Shown: positions 47,629-57,504, numbered from the stretch's first letter. The stretch is DNA of 64,000 bases from an uncultured Pseudomonadota bacterium (GCA_903919315.1 CAIXHP010000020.1:55247-119246); one strand, 5' to 3'. The notes: a model not told the origin generated them from the letters alone. Translations and numbers: made by a program.

Positions 47629-48180
47629 ATGACCGAAAAGAAATCGCCCGAAAACCACCTCCTGATTTTGCGCGACGTTGTCGCCGAGCGCAAAAAGGAA
47701 GCCCCTACGCCCGCATCGAAAAAAAAATACGACGACCGCGAAGAAGCGCAAGAGCAGGAAGACGCGCGAAACCGCTTCCAAACCATCCAATCCAATCCGA
47801 TTGTCGAGGACTACAACAAACGCGCGCAAACCGCAGAGCGAACAGCCGCATCGGATCAGGACGACGGCTCCACAACGCGCGTAACAGGCAACAACTACCG
47901 CGAGGTCTACCTGCAACAGCGCAACGCCGAACGGAGAAAAGCCGAAGCGGCGGCGCAAGGCAAAGACAGCCCCGACAAAAAGAAACAAGAAGAACTCGAC
48001 AAAAAAGCCCGCGAGAAAAAAGCCGCCGACGAACAACGCTTCCGCGCCCGCGAAATCCAAGACCAGCTCGTGTGGTGGCAACGCCAGTTTGGCATGGGCC
48101 AATACGACGACCAAACCGTCACCAAAATGCTCGCCGACCTGAGACAGGAGTTAGCCGGAATCCCGCAAGCCTTTTGGTAA
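47629..48180 (+). CDS. Highly charged coiled-coil protein of unknown function
   Basis: 183 residues, start supported by AGGATAAGGC. The middle (about 105-150) is Lys/Glu/Arg/Ala-rich and likely a coiled coil. The C-terminus is more ordered and aromatic (DQLVWWQRQFGMGQYDD then LADLRQELAGIPQAFW). There is no signal peptide or membrane helix. It follows rsmE after 49 bp on the same strand, so it may be co-transcribed. I do not recognise the family. Confidence 0.6.
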   Translation: MTEKKSPENHLLILRDVVAERKKEAPTPASKKKYDDREEAQEQEDARNRFQTIQSNPIVEDYNKRAQTAERTAASDQDDGSTTRVTGNNYREVYLQQRNAERRKAEAAAQGKDSPDKKKQEELDKKAREKKAADEQRFRAREIQDQLVWWQRQFGMGQYDDQTVTKMLADLRQELAGIPQAFW

Positions 48181-48310
48181 TCCTCGCCCTACGCGACAGG
48201 CGAACGAACGCGATAAAAACTGCCCGGAACGTCTTCGTATTTTTTTGCAAACAACGCCTTTTAACTTTCAGCCGAGGCGTCTTCGATCCCTCTGGCCAAG
48301 CGCTGCGGCC

Positions 48311-48814
48311 TTAAGCAGTGGCGACCAGCCTACGCAAGCCATTAACGGCATTTCTCGTCGGATGTATCGGACTGCTTGGCACATCGTCGAACGCCTGTCT
48401 TACCGCAGGCAAAGTTGACGGATCTCCGACATAAAGATCAGCCGCGCGAAGAACAAGCGCCAGTGCCGTTCGGGCATGTCCATCCCCATGGGTACAAGCT
48501 GATATGGCAATCATAAGACAGAGCGCATGCTGCGCCTTGTCCTCATCCATTCCAGGTACCGTTGGACGCAGTTCCGCAGCAACGGCGCGAGCCTTTACCC
48601 CCAACCCACGCTCGGCCTGTTCACGGCCGCAAACGCCTTTGGCCTCCAAGAATTCCAAAGCCACATCCTGCACTATTGCACGAATGGCCTCACGAACGGG
48701 TTGCTCCTCATCCGCCACGCCCAACAGCACGGGAAGGTTGCCCGTGCGAGCGATGTCTTTAGGCTTCTGAGCAAAGAGGAAAAAGTGTTTCATCGCCACA
48801 TTAGATTGAGCCAC
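48311..48814 (-). CDS. Hypothetical protein (167 aa)
   Basis: The ORF starts at a GTG (48814) preceded by GGGGGTGA; an ATG seven codons inside is the alternative. Composition is that of a soluble, helix-rich protein, with EEQPVREAIRAIVQDVALEFLE and AQHALCLMIAISACTH. No signal peptide or known motif. The 272 bp that follow, up to the MscS gene (48815-49086), show nothing I can name. Confidence 0.5.
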   Translation of the reverse strand: MAQSNVAMKHFFLFAQKPKDIARTGNLPVLLGVADEEQPVREAIRAIVQDVALEFLEAKGVCGREQAERGLGVKARAVAAELRPTVPGMDEDKAQHALCLMIAISACTHGDGHARTALALVLRAADLYVGDPSTLPAVRQAFDDVPSSPIHPTRNAVNGLRRLVATA

Positions 48815-49086
48815 AACTCACCCCCTGATAGAAAGTTCAAACAAAAAGTAGAATTTCAAAGGCTACACTAGATCATTATTTCTGAACAGCGGCATGTTAT
48901 TTATGGTTAATTCCCGCTGCCGACGGATCGCAACAAACGCTTCCTCAATCGCTCCGCACCACCGACCAACCCAAGCAAACTGTTCACATTGTGTCGTTCC
49001 GGACAAAAACGGACTCCTTGGCGCGTCGTTGTTTGCAATACCTCAACGAACCAAAGGCGGTTCTCCTGCCGGAGTTGCGGAAGGGC

Positions 49087-51258
49087 TTAGGCGGGTTGGC
49101 CTGAGCGCGTCATCTGCACCACAGTCGGGAACGGAATTTCGATGTTCTCGGCATCAAAGCGCTCCTTGATCTTGAGCATAAAGGCCCGTTTGACCGGCCA
49201 TTGTTTGCCGGGAACCGTCTTGATGCGGCAACGCAGAACAATGGCGGAGTCGGCGAAGTTCTCCACACCGAACATATCGAGCGGCTCCAAGATGAAATCC
49301 TTCACGGCAGGATCGTTACGCAGACCGTTGCCCACCTCGCGCATCACGTCCATCACCCGATTCAGATTGCTGGAATAAGCCACGCTCAAATCCATGACCG
49401 CGAAGGAAAAACCCTTGCTCTGGTTGATGATCTTGGTGATTTCGCTAAAGGGCAGGATGTGTTGCGCCCCGCTCACGTCGCGCAGGCGGACGGTGCGGAT
49501 GCTGATGCTCTCCACCTCGCCCTTGTGTTCGCCGATAGCCACCACGTCGCCGACCGCGATGGTGTCCTCAAGGATGATGAAGAGGCCGGTCAGGAAATCC
49601 TTGACCAACGTTTGCGAGCCAAAGCCGATCGCCACGCCGATCACGCCAGCGCCAGCCAGCAACGGCGCGATGTTTACGCCAAGTTCCGACAGCGTCACCA
49701 AGCCGACAATGACGGTCAAAACGATGATAGCCGCGTTGCGCAGCATGGGCAGCAGGGTGCGGGCGCGGGCGCTCATCCGCACGGCGTGGCCTTCGGAATC
49801 CTGACGGTTCAGGCGGCGTTCGATGAAGGCGTGCAGCATTTCATAGACCAACACCACCAGCAAAACGGTCGAGGCGATCGAGAACACCGATCCCATCACG
49901 CGCTGGCCCCACGCCGTCGCGAAAAGGCCGCCGACATCGACACCCCAAGCCGCCGCGATCCCCGCCACCGCCGCGCCCCAAGTTGCCAACCGCAACAACG
50001 TCCGCAACACCGGGCGAAAAATGCCCGCCGTCACTGTTGCATCATCGGCGGGATGCTTTTCGCCCAACCGCGCCACCATATGGAGCGACAGACGCATCGC
50101 CAGAAGAATGACCAGCGTCAGTATCGTGCCGCGCTGCATCAGAGCAAAACCGCCTCCCGATGTAAGCGTCGTAACGATGTAGCCGATCACGAGATAACTA
50201 ATGGCCAGCACATGCCAGCTTCGCGCCAGCCACAACCGCAGGCTCTGGCCCAACGTCAGCCCCGTTTGCGCCGCCGATAAATCGCCGCGCAGATGCGAGG
50301 AAACAAAGGCGCGTTTTTGGACGATGACGATGATCGTCATGATGACGATAACCAACCCCAACAGGCTGCTGAAAGCCGAGACCGCCCCCGCCGGAACGCG
50401 CATAAGTCGCGCAAGATCAACGGTGAAATAGCCCGTCACCATCACAAAGCTAAAAAAGCCGATCCAACGCACGATGTAGGCCGCCTGCGACGAAGCCAGC
50501 GGGACGAGGCGCAAGGCCGGAACATACGGCGCAAACAGAAAGCGAACCGCGAGACGGATCAGCCGCAGCAGCGTAAGCACATAGACAACCGTCATCACCA
50601 CAAAGCGCACCAGCTTGGGCGGATCATTTTGGTTCAGCAGTTCGACCGCCATGCCGAGAAACACAAATACGGGTACCAGCGCGAGGCAGAGCCACGCGAA
50701 GATCGCTCCCGCCCGCGCCCACCATGTCGAGGGATTACGCCGGGTCACGCCGCGCCGCAGGGGCATCAGCAATATATGAACAAAGAAACCAGCCAGAAGC
50801 GAGGGCACCACCACCAGCGACAATTGTTGTCCGATCGCGACCCAACGTGCGCTTAAAACCGAATCATTCTTCTGTTGATCAAACCACGCCACGACCTGCG
50901 GCAGCGCGGCAAAATTGGTGATAAAGGCCGCGCCCTGATCCTTGGCCACATTGAGAAACGTCAGCAACAGGCCGAGCGCACGGGTGCCAAAGGTCTCCTG
51001 CGGCTCGATCTCGGCATCGGCATCGCCGCCGACGAGCGCCTGTATCTGCTGAGTCAGCTCGGCGGCAGCAGGGATAAGCGTCAGTTTCGGAGCCGCAGAC
51101 TCCGGCGTCTGGGGCAACGGCGCAGCCAGCGCAAAGTCGGCCCCCCCCATCAAAATGGCGAACAGGAGCGCAAAACGCAGCAACAGGGTAACTTTTCTCC
51201 AAGACATCGAAACGGCAAACAAGCGCGAGGAAACGAAAAAACGGTTGTGGTTTTCCAT
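49087..51258 (-). CDS. Large mechanosensitive channel of the MscS family
   Basis: 723 residues from the ATG at 51258, preceded by AGGAGAAAG; the track start lies 15 codons upstream. A signal-like segment ends near FALAAPLP, so the following 100 residues are probably periplasmic. About ten membrane helices follow. The MscS pore and beta domain is clear: NIAPLLAGAGVIGVAIGFGSQTLVKDFLTG, then GDVVAIGEHKGEVESISIRTVRLRD. It releases solutes on hypo-osmotic shock. It is divergent from the secretin gene; the 337-bp gap (51259-51595) shows no credible gene or promoter. Confidence 0.92.
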   Translation of the reverse strand: MENHNRFFVSSRLFAVSMSWRKVTLLLRFALLFAILMGGADFALAAPLPQTPESAAPKLTLIPAAAELTQQIQALVGGDADAEIEPQETFGTRALGLLLTFLNVAKDQGAAFITNFAALPQVVAWFDQQKNDSVLSARWVAIGQQLSLVVVPSLLAGFFVHILLMPLRRGVTRRNPSTWWARAGAIFAWLCLALVPVFVFLGMAVELLNQNDPPKLVRFVVMTVVYVLTLLRLIRLAVRFLFAPYVPALRLVPLASSQAAYIVRWIGFFSFVMVTGYFTVDLARLMRVPAGAVSAFSSLLGLVIVIMTIIVIVQKRAFVSSHLRGDLSAAQTGLTLGQSLRLWLARSWHVLAISYLVIGYIVTTLTSGGGFALMQRGTILTLVILLAMRLSLHMVARLGEKHPADDATVTAGIFRPVLRTLLRLATWGAAVAGIAAAWGVDVGGLFATAWGQRVMGSVFSIASTVLLVVLVYEMLHAFIERRLNRQDSEGHAVRMSARARTLLPMLRNAAIIVLTVIVGLVTLSELGVNIAPLLAGAGVIGVAIGFGSQTLVKDFLTGLFIILEDTIAVGDVVAIGEHKGEVESISIRTVRLRDVSGAQHILPFSEITKIINQSKGFSFAVMDLSVAYSSNLNRVMDVMREVGNGLRNDPAVKDFILEPLDMFGVENFADSAIVLRCRIKTVPGKQWPVKRAFMLKIKERFDAENIEIPFPTVVQMTRSGQPA

Positions 51259-51595
51259 GGGTGACTTTCTCCTGAATTCGCTTCGGACTTTAAGGCTTTT
51301 CATCCCTACCTTGAAACTTTTTATTCGCTACAGTCTGCGTCGGATAAATGGATGCAATAAATGAAGTGTCCGTCTGCGCGGGCATAGCGTGATTTTCTTT
51401 TAAATTCAAACCTCTTCCGCACAGCCCATCGCGATTCACAACGCTTGTCGCCGAGCAGCAGAACCTCCCATTCCATGGACGGTTTCTGGCAAGCACCAAA
51501 TCTAGCCCCACCATAAACATGGGCTTTGACTCCTTCGGAAAAACGCGCAAACCTGTCCTATCAATGGTTTCAATCAGTTAAGCTGGTGGTCTGCC

Positions 51596-53398
51596 TTGCG
51601 GTGGGTGTTTCGTTCTCAAGTTATGGTTGTGTTTCTCTGCGCACTTATGATGCAGGGTTGCGCTGGCACATTTCCACCCGACAAAATCGACCCCGCAGGC
51701 AATCTGACGCGCCAAGATTATCTGGCCCTGCGCCATCGCGGCGAGCCCAAACCGCCCGCCGACGACATCCCGCCGATCCCGTCCGTAGATGATTTGGCCT
51801 TTCCGGATCCACACAACAACGTCCCGCCAATTCCGGAAATGCCCGCCGCGCCGTCCCGGCCCATTGCGGACGAAGCGCCGGAGAAACTGGTTAGCGTTAC
51901 CGTCACCGATCAAGTCCCGCTCCGCGAAGTCCTGATGGATCTGGCGCGCGAAGGCGAAGTGAATCTGGAACTCGACCCGCGTCTGCAAGGCGGCATCATC
52001 TTCACCGCGCACCGCCAGCCTTTTTCGCAAGTCCTGCGCCGCATCTGCGCGCTGGCCGGGTTGCGCTACCGCCAAGACGGAAACTTCGTGCGCGTCGAAC
52101 TGGACGAGCCGTACCAGAAAACCTACCCCGTCGATTACCTGAGCCTGTCGCGCAAAGCGACCAGCGAAGTCACCATCGCCACCAACGTTTTTGACGTGGA
52201 TGTGTCCAACAACGGCGGTAACGCCGGGCGCGGCAACAACAACGGCGGCGGCAACGACAACAACTCCGTCGCCCGCATCGCCGGAACCTCCGACGCCGAT
52301 TTCTGGGCCGAGCTGGAAAAATCCCTGTCGCAAGTTCTGGCCACCACGAACCGCAACCGCCCCCTGCTGAACGCCGCTCCTCGCGACGAAGCCGGAAACA
52401 CCGCAAGCAATTTCAGCCTCGACCGCCAAGCCGGTCTTGTCACCGTGTTCGGCAACGAGCAACAACAGGAAGCCGTGCGGCACTACCTTGAGCGTTTGCA
52501 GCGCAAAGCCTCGGCGCAAGTCTTGATCGAAGCGCGGATCGTCGAAGTGGAACTGAACGACGAGTTCCAAAGCGGCATCAACTGGCGCAGCTTGTTCGAC
52601 GGCGCGATCAACGCCGCCGCGCGTTTCGGCACGGTAGGAGCCGCCGCGCCCTTTACCGCCGCGACGACAGCGGCAGACGGCCTGTTCACCGCCTCGGTCA
52701 ACAACCGCGACTTTGCGGGCATCCTAAGTCTCGTCCGCACCTTCGGGACAACGCGCGTGCTGTCCTCGCCGCGCCTCACGGTGCTGAACAACCAGACCGC
52801 CGTCCTGAAAGTGGCCCGCAACGAAGTCTATTTCCTGACTCAAGCGCAGTTTCCCACGACCGTCAGCGCGGGCGGCGTGCCAGTGTCCGGCACGCCCGTG
52901 TTTTCCAGCACGCCGCGCACGGTTCCGGTGGGCCTCGTGATGACGGTGCAGCCCGCCATTGATCGCGAGCGCGACCGCGTGACCATGACCCTGCGCCCCA
53001 CCATCTCGCGCGTCGTGAGCCGTGTGAACGATCCCTCCATCGGCCTCAACGCCGCTCAAGCAGGGATCAGCAACCCGGTGCAATCGCAAATTCCCGTCCT
53101 CGCCGTGCGCGAAATGGATTCCGTCCTGCAACTCCACTCCGGCGAAGTCGGCGTGATGGGGGGCCTGATGCAGGACAGTTCGCAAAATCAGGATCAGGGC
53201 GTGCCACCGTTTGACGCGCTGCCGATCATCGGCAACCTCGCCAAATCGCGCGACAATACGGGCCAGACCAGCGAACTCGTGATCCTGCTACGCGCCACAA
53301 TCCTCGACAACGCCGCGCCCGACGAAGCCGATGCCGATCTCTACCGCCGCTACAACCGCGACCCCCGCCCCCTGCTCCCTCCCGCCACCGAAGATTAA
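51596..53398 (+). CDS. Secretin of the PilQ/MshL (type IV pilus or type II secretion) family
   Basis: 600 residues from a TTG; an ATG at 51623 is the alternative but would lose the positive residues of the signal. A lipobox-like MQGC lies near residue 22. After a Pro-rich linker comes an N0/STN domain (about 95-165, VTVTDQVPLREVLMDLAREG), a Gly/Asn-rich spacer, an N1-type domain (LERLQRKASAQVLIEARIVEVEL) and the secretin barrel ending GVPPFDALPIIGNLAKS. It forms an outer-membrane ring for a pilus-like fibre. Two prepilin-like genes follow at once. The MshL comparison is by pattern. Confidence 0.88.
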   Translation: MRWVFRSQVMVVFLCALMMQGCAGTFPPDKIDPAGNLTRQDYLALRHRGEPKPPADDIPPIPSVDDLAFPDPHNNVPPIPEMPAAPSRPIADEAPEKLVSVTVTDQVPLREVLMDLAREGEVNLELDPRLQGGIIFTAHRQPFSQVLRRICALAGLRYRQDGNFVRVELDEPYQKTYPVDYLSLSRKATSEVTIATNVFDVDVSNNGGNAGRGNNNGGGNDNNSVARIAGTSDADFWAELEKSLSQVLATTNRNRPLLNAAPRDEAGNTASNFSLDRQAGLVTVFGNEQQQEAVRHYLERLQRKASAQVLIEARIVEVELNDEFQSGINWRSLFDGAINAAARFGTVGAAAPFTAATTAADGLFTASVNNRDFAGILSLVRTFGTTRVLSSPRLTVLNNQTAVLKVARNEVYFLTQAQFPTTVSAGGVPVSGTPVFSSTPRTVPVGLVMTVQPAIDRERDRVTMTLRPTISRVVSRVNDPSIGLNAAQAGISNPVQSQIPVLAVREMDSVLQLHSGEVGVMGGLMQDSSQNQDQGVPPFDALPIIGNLAKSRDNTGQTSELVILLRATILDNAAPDEADADLYRRYNRDPRPLLPPATED

Positions 53399-53408
53399 AG
53401 GAACCGCC

Positions 53409-54086
53409 ATGCGCCCGTCCCATAAAGCACAACAAGGCTTCACGCTGATCGAACTCGCGACCGTGCTTGTCATCATCGGCCTCATCATCGGCGGAGTCCT
53501 GACCGGCCAGCAAGTCATCCAAAACGCCCGCATCACCAACACCGTCAATGCCGTACAGGCCTATGAAGCCCAATTCCAAACCTACGCGCAAAACTACGGA
53601 GCCTTGCCGGGCGACGATGCCAGCGCCACCACGCGCTTTCCGAATGCGGAGCTGGCCAGCAGCGGCGTAGGAACAGGCAACGGCAACGGCGACGCAGCCG
53701 TCGGCACAGGCAATTCCGCCGACACCACGGCCACCAGCGGCAACGCCGCCGAGAGCCGTCTGATCTGGGCGCACCTCCGCGCCGCAGGCCTCGTGAAAAA
53801 CCAAGTCAGCGCCACCGGCAGCGCCGTCCAACCCACAACGCCCTTTGGCGGAGTCGTGGGTTTCCAAAACGGCGCGTTCAGCGGAGTCTTTACCACGACC
53901 ACGCTTTGCCTCACCAAGATTCCGGGCAGCGCGGCGCAAACCATCGATGCCAAACTGGACGACGGCGCAAGCGATCAAGGCAGCGTCCGCGCAACGCTCG
54001 ACACCGGCGCGACAGGCAGCAGCAGCGGCACCGTGGAAACCAGCTACGCCGACGACCAGACCTACACGATGTGCGCCAAGCTGTGA
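53409..54086 (+). CDS. Type IV prepilin-like protein 1
   Basis: 225 residues from the ATG at 53409, preceded by AAGGAACC. A short leader ends in the prepilin peptidase site QQGFTLIELATVLVII; Glu5 of the mature protein is present. A hydrophobic helix follows, then a Gly/Ser/Thr-rich globular part with two cysteines near the end (TTLCLTK...TMCAKL) that may pair. It lies 10 bp after the secretin gene and its stop overlaps the next start (GTGA). It is probably a major or minor pseudopilin. Confidence 0.87.
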   Translation: MRPSHKAQQGFTLIELATVLVIIGLIIGGVLTGQQVIQNARITNTVNAVQAYEAQFQTYAQNYGALPGDDASATTRFPNAELASSGVGTGNGNGDAAVGTGNSADTTATSGNAAESRLIWAHLRAAGLVKNQVSATGSAVQPTTPFGGVVGFQNGAFSGVFTTTTLCLTKIPGSAAQTIDAKLDDGASDQGSVRATLDTGATGSSSGTVETSYADDQTYTMCAKL

Positions 54087-55021
54087 CGCTAGCCAGAACG
54101 AACGAACGCGCCGCCTCCCCGCAGCGTAGAACGAGCCAAGGCTTCACCCTCATCGAAATGGCGATGGTGCTGGTGATCGTCGGACTGGTGATCATGATCG
54201 TCTTCCCCGCCCTCTACGCCGTGCGCCTCAGCACCCAGCGAAGCGTGACCGAAGCGAACCTCCAAGCCCTCCTCCGCGCCACCGCCGTATACGCGCAAGC
54301 CAACGGCTGCCTGCCCTGCCCGACTCCTGCACTCCGCTCCGGCCCCGGCTTCGGCGTTGTGCGTGGAGACTCCCCACCAACTCCCGCCTGTGGAGACTGC
54401 TCGCGTCCCGAAGGCATCGCCCCCTTCGCCTCGCTCGGACTTCCCGCTGCGATGGCACATGACGGTTGGGGACGCTGGATCACGATGCGGATCGACCCGA
54501 CCTTGGCCAACCCGCCCAACCTGACCGTCCCGCCCACGGCAGCCTGCCGCTGCGAAGACTTTCCCCCCGCCAAACTTCCCCAAGGCTGCACAACCGCTGG
54601 CACCGTCGACACCGGCTGCACAGCGCTCGGCCTCAGCCAAAAAGGCCTATGCAGCGTCGGACCAAGCAACACCAGCAATATGGTGAAGGTCAGAACCATC
54701 GGCGGAAACACGCAATACGCCGCCGCAATCTTCGTCAGCCACGGCCCGAATGGATCAGGAGCCTACATCGCAGGCCCGATAGCCACCGGTAATAACGGCA
54801 ATCGCCTCCCCTTCCGCGCCACGCCACCATGCAGCGCGACTGGAGGTTTTGAGTCCTGCAACGCCAAATCCAGCCCCAGCCTCGGCGACATCTTCTTCAA
54901 CGCGCCGCCCTCCGGCAACACGGCGGATCCCTATGACGACCTTCTTCTTTTCATGGATCGCAACAACATCGTCAGCCTGCTCGGCAACGGCAGTTGCCAG
55001 ACGAGTTGGGGAGCGCCCTAA
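54083..55021 (+). CDS. Type IV prepilin-like protein 2, cysteine-rich
   Basis: 312 residues from a GTG at 54083 that overlaps the preceding stop; the track start is in a different upstream context. The cleavage site is SQGFTLIEMAMVLVIV. The globular part has many cysteines (NGCLPCPTP, ACGDCSRP, CRCEDF and others), more than usual for a pilin, so several disulphides are likely. The gene ends 4 bp inside the convergent cheR. It is probably a minor pilin or tip-type protein of the same fibre as the preceding gene. Confidence 0.82.
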   Translation: MTLARTNERAASPQRRTSQGFTLIEMAMVLVIVGLVIMIVFPALYAVRLSTQRSVTEANLQALLRATAVYAQANGCLPCPTPALRSGPGFGVVRGDSPPTPACGDCSRPEGIAPFASLGLPAAMAHDGWGRWITMRIDPTLANPPNLTVPPTAACRCEDFPPAKLPQGCTTAGTVDTGCTALGLSQKGLCSVGPSNTSNMVKVRTIGGNTQYAAAIFVSHGPNGSGAYIAGPIATGNNGNRLPFRATPPCSATGGFESCNAKSSPSLGDIFFNAPPSGNTADPYDDLLLFMDRNNIVSLLGNGSCQTSWGAP

Positions 55022-55887
55022 ACGGTCGCCGCCTGAAAAGGCGCAGGAGGCACCGGCGCTGTCGCCCCCGTCCGTCCCGTCAAAACATACAAACCGCGCT
55101 CATTCTCCAACGGCTTGAACTTTTCCGTCACGCCGAGAACCGTCTCGGCCCCACCCAGAAACAGCGTGCCGTCCGGAGTCAGCACCTTGCTGATGGCCTC
55201 AAGAACACGCGTCTTGGTAGGCTGGTCAAAATAGATCAGCACGTTACGGCAATAGACGATGTCGAACGTGCCGATGGGGCCAAAGTCGGTCAGCAGGTTG
55301 CCCTCGCGGAACTGCACCATCTGGCGGATGTTGTCCTTGACCTGCCAACGGTCGGTGCCGACCTGCTGGAAATACTTGACCAGAAACGTCACCGGCAACC
55401 CGCGTTGCACTTCGAATTGCGAGTAAATGCCGCTCTTGGCGCGCTCCACCATCTCGGCGGACAAGTCGGTGCCGAAAATATCGACCTTCCAGCCCTGCAG
55501 CTTGGCCGCTTCCTCGTTCAGAATGATCGCCAGCGAATAGGCCTCTTGCCCGCTCGATGCCGCCGCCGACCAGATGCGAATTTGCCGCTTGGCCGCCCGC
55601 GATTTCAGCAACTGCGGCAACAAGACCTGCCGGAACTGATCGAAAGGCTTTTGGTCGCGAAAGAAAAAGGACTCGTTGGTGGTCATCGCCTCGGTAATGT
55701 CGCGCAGCATGGTTTCGTCGCGCTTGGCGCGAACCGACTGAGCCAAATCATCCAGCGTCTTTAAATTCCATTTCCGCGCCACCGGAGTCAGGCGCGATTC
55801 GAGCAAATAGGCCTTGTCGCGGGTCAGCACCAAGCCCGAACGCTGCTTGACCAACACCGAGAAAAGATCGAAGTCCTCAGGCTTCAT
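55018..55887 (-). CDS. cheR: Chemotaxis protein methyltransferase CheR
   Basis: 289 residues from the ATG at 55887 (MKPEDFDLFSVLVKQRSG). It has the N-terminal helical domain, then ITEAMTTNESFFFRDQKPFDQF, the SAM site RIWSAAASSGQEAYSLA and NVLIYFDQPTK. CheR methylates glutamates of chemoreceptors. Its ATG overlaps the cheB stop by four bases. It is the last gene of the che operon and converges with the second pilin gene. Confidence 0.94.
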   Translation of the reverse strand: MKPEDFDLFSVLVKQRSGLVLTRDKAYLLESRLTPVARKWNLKTLDDLAQSVRAKRDETMLRDITEAMTTNESFFFRDQKPFDQFRQVLLPQLLKSRAAKRQIRIWSAAASSGQEAYSLAIILNEEAAKLQGWKVDIFGTDLSAEMVERAKSGIYSQFEVQRGLPVTFLVKYFQQVGTDRWQVKDNIRQMVQFREGNLLTDFGPIGTFDIVYCRNVLIYFDQPTKTRVLEAISKVLTPDGTLFLGGAETVLGVTEKFKPLENERGLYVLTGRTGATAPVPPAPFQAATV

Positions 55888-57086
55888 AGTCGCCTCATGG
55901 CGGTCTGGCGCACAAGGCCGCCAATTTCGCCTACAGGCAGCACGGCCGAACAAAGCCCCGCGTTCGCGACCGAACCGGGCATCCCCCACACCACGCTGCT
56001 GGCCTCGTCCTGAGCGATGACCGAGCCGCCAGCCTTGACGACCACGTCGCAGCCCTTCGTCCCGTCCTGCCCCATGCCGGTCAGAATAACCGCCAAAATG
56101 CGCTTACCATAGGCCGCCGCAAGCGTCCGCAACATAGGATCGACGGCGGGACGGCAGAAATTCTCTTGCGGATCTTTGGTCAAACGAATGGTCGGCCCCG
56201 CCGCGCGGTTTTCGATGAGCATGTGGAAATCGCCAGGCGCGACATAATACCGCCGCGCTTGAAGCGTTTCGCCGTCCTTGGCCTCCGCGCAATTGACCTG
56301 ACACTGCTTGCTGATGTGTTCGGCCAAAATGGCCGTAAAAGACGGCGGCATGTGCTGGGTAATCACGACCGGCTGAGCCAGATCGCCGCCCATGTCCTTA
56401 ACCACGCGGAACAGAGCCTGCGGCCCTCCGGTCGAGCTGCCGATGGCGATCACATCGGGATGGACGAGCGCTTCGCGGCGCAGAACGACTTCTTTTTTGA
56501 CGGCGGGCGCAGGCGTAAACGGACGCGGCGCAGCGGACGGGCGCATGGTCGTCGACGTGGCATCGCGCGACGGAGGATAAGGCACCCGCGCATGCGCCGT
56601 CGAAACGCGCACGCCGGAACGGCGGGCCAGAGCGCCCAACGCTTTCACCTTGCCCACCAGCTCGCGCCGGAAATCATCGGCCGTCCCGGCCATCTCGCGG
56701 CTGGTGCTCGGCTTGGGAATATAATCGGTCGCGCCGAGCGACATGGCGCGCAAGCTGATCTCGGCGTTCTTTTGCGTCAGCGTCGAAGCCATGATGACCT
56801 GCACCGCACCATCAATGGCCTTCAGCTTGGGCAACGCCGTCAGCCCGTCCATGACCGGCATTTCGATGTCGAGAACGATAACATCCACCGGCTCGTTCTG
56901 AAGCGACTTGATGGCCATCTCGCCGTTGCAAAGCGATGCCGCGACCCGCAAGGAAGGATCCCCTTCCAACACACGCGCAATCGCGCCGCGAATGACGGCC
57001 GAGTCATCGACGATCATAACGCGGTAAACGTCCGTGCTATCGTTTGACGGAACATCGCCGCCGCGCGTCGTGCTAAAACTGGACAT
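55884..57086 (-). CDS. cheB: Chemoreceptor glutamate methylesterase CheB
   Basis: 400 residues from the ATG at 57086; the track uses a TTG three codons upstream. An N-terminal receiver domain has MIVDDSAVIRG and VIVLDIEMPVMDG. A linker of about 60 residues follows, then the esterase with the catalytic Ser in IGSSTGGPQAL, His in THQ-like TQHMPPSFT and Asp in LTGMGQDGTKG. It demethylates or deamidates receptors. It lies 15 bp after cheY and overlaps cheR. Confidence 0.95.
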   Translation of the reverse strand: MSSFSTTRGGDVPSNDSTDVYRVMIVDDSAVIRGAIARVLEGDPSLRVAASLCNGEMAIKSLQNEPVDVIVLDIEMPVMDGLTALPKLKAIDGAVQVIMASTLTQKNAEISLRAMSLGATDYIPKPSTSREMAGTADDFRRELVGKVKALGALARRSGVRVSTAHARVPYPPSRDATSTTMRPSAAPRPFTPAPAVKKEVVLRREALVHPDVIAIGSSTGGPQALFRVVKDMGGDLAQPVVITQHMPPSFTAILAEHISKQCQVNCAEAKDGETLQARRYYVAPGDFHMLIENRAAGPTIRLTKDPQENFCRPAVDPMLRTLAAAYGKRILAVILTGMGQDGTKGCDVVVKAGGSVIAQDEASSVVWGMPGSVANAGLCSAVLPVGEIGGLVRQTAMRRL

Positions 57087-57101
57087 AATCACCAACAGTC
57101 A

Positions 57102-57473
57102 TCAGGCTTCAATCACGCCAAGCTGGCTTAGCTTGCTACGCACAATATCCGCGTCAAAGGGTTTCATGATGTATTCGTTCGCGCCGGAGGTCAACGCTTC
57201 TTGAATGTGGTTAAGATCGTTCTCCGTGGTGCAAAAAACCACGACGGGAGTCTGGCCGCCCGGCTCTCGGCGCAGCGCGCGCAGAAATTCGATGCCGTTC
57301 ATCACCGGCATGTTCCAGTCAAGCAGGATCACATCAGGCATCTTTTTCAGGCAAGCGGCATGAGCCACCTTCCCGTCCTCAGCCTCTTCGCAGGAAAATC
57401 CGAGCGTGTCAAAAATCTGGCGCGCCACTTTGCGGATGACGCGGCTATCGTCAACGATCAAACAAGATTTCAT
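57102..57473 (-). CDS. cheY: Chemotaxis response regulator CheY
   Basis: 123 residues, a single receiver domain: CLIVDDSRVIRKV (acidic pair), ILLDWNMPVMNG (phosphoacceptor Asp), VFCTTEND (Thr) and IMKPFD (Lys). CheY-P binds the flagellar switch. It lies between cheW and cheB in a five-gene operon. No cheZ is present; the CheX at 27 kb could be the phosphatase acting on this protein, but that is inference. Confidence 0.94.
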   Translation of the reverse strand: MKSCLIVDDSRVIRKVARQIFDTLGFSCEEAEDGKVAHAACLKKMPDVILLDWNMPVMNGIEFLRALRREPGGQTPVVVFCTTENDLNHIQEALTSGANEYIMKPFDADIVRSKLSQLGVIEA

Positions 57474-57504
57474 GAAAGCCTCGACTCATTCGCGCGCACA
57501 CTCA

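Noticed and set aside
48894-49169. 91-aa plus-strand ORF
   Set aside because: It overlaps the end of the MscS gene and has no coding features.
51290-51550. 86-aa minus-strand ORF between mscS and the secretin
   Set aside because: No convincing start signal or motif; treated as non-coding gap.
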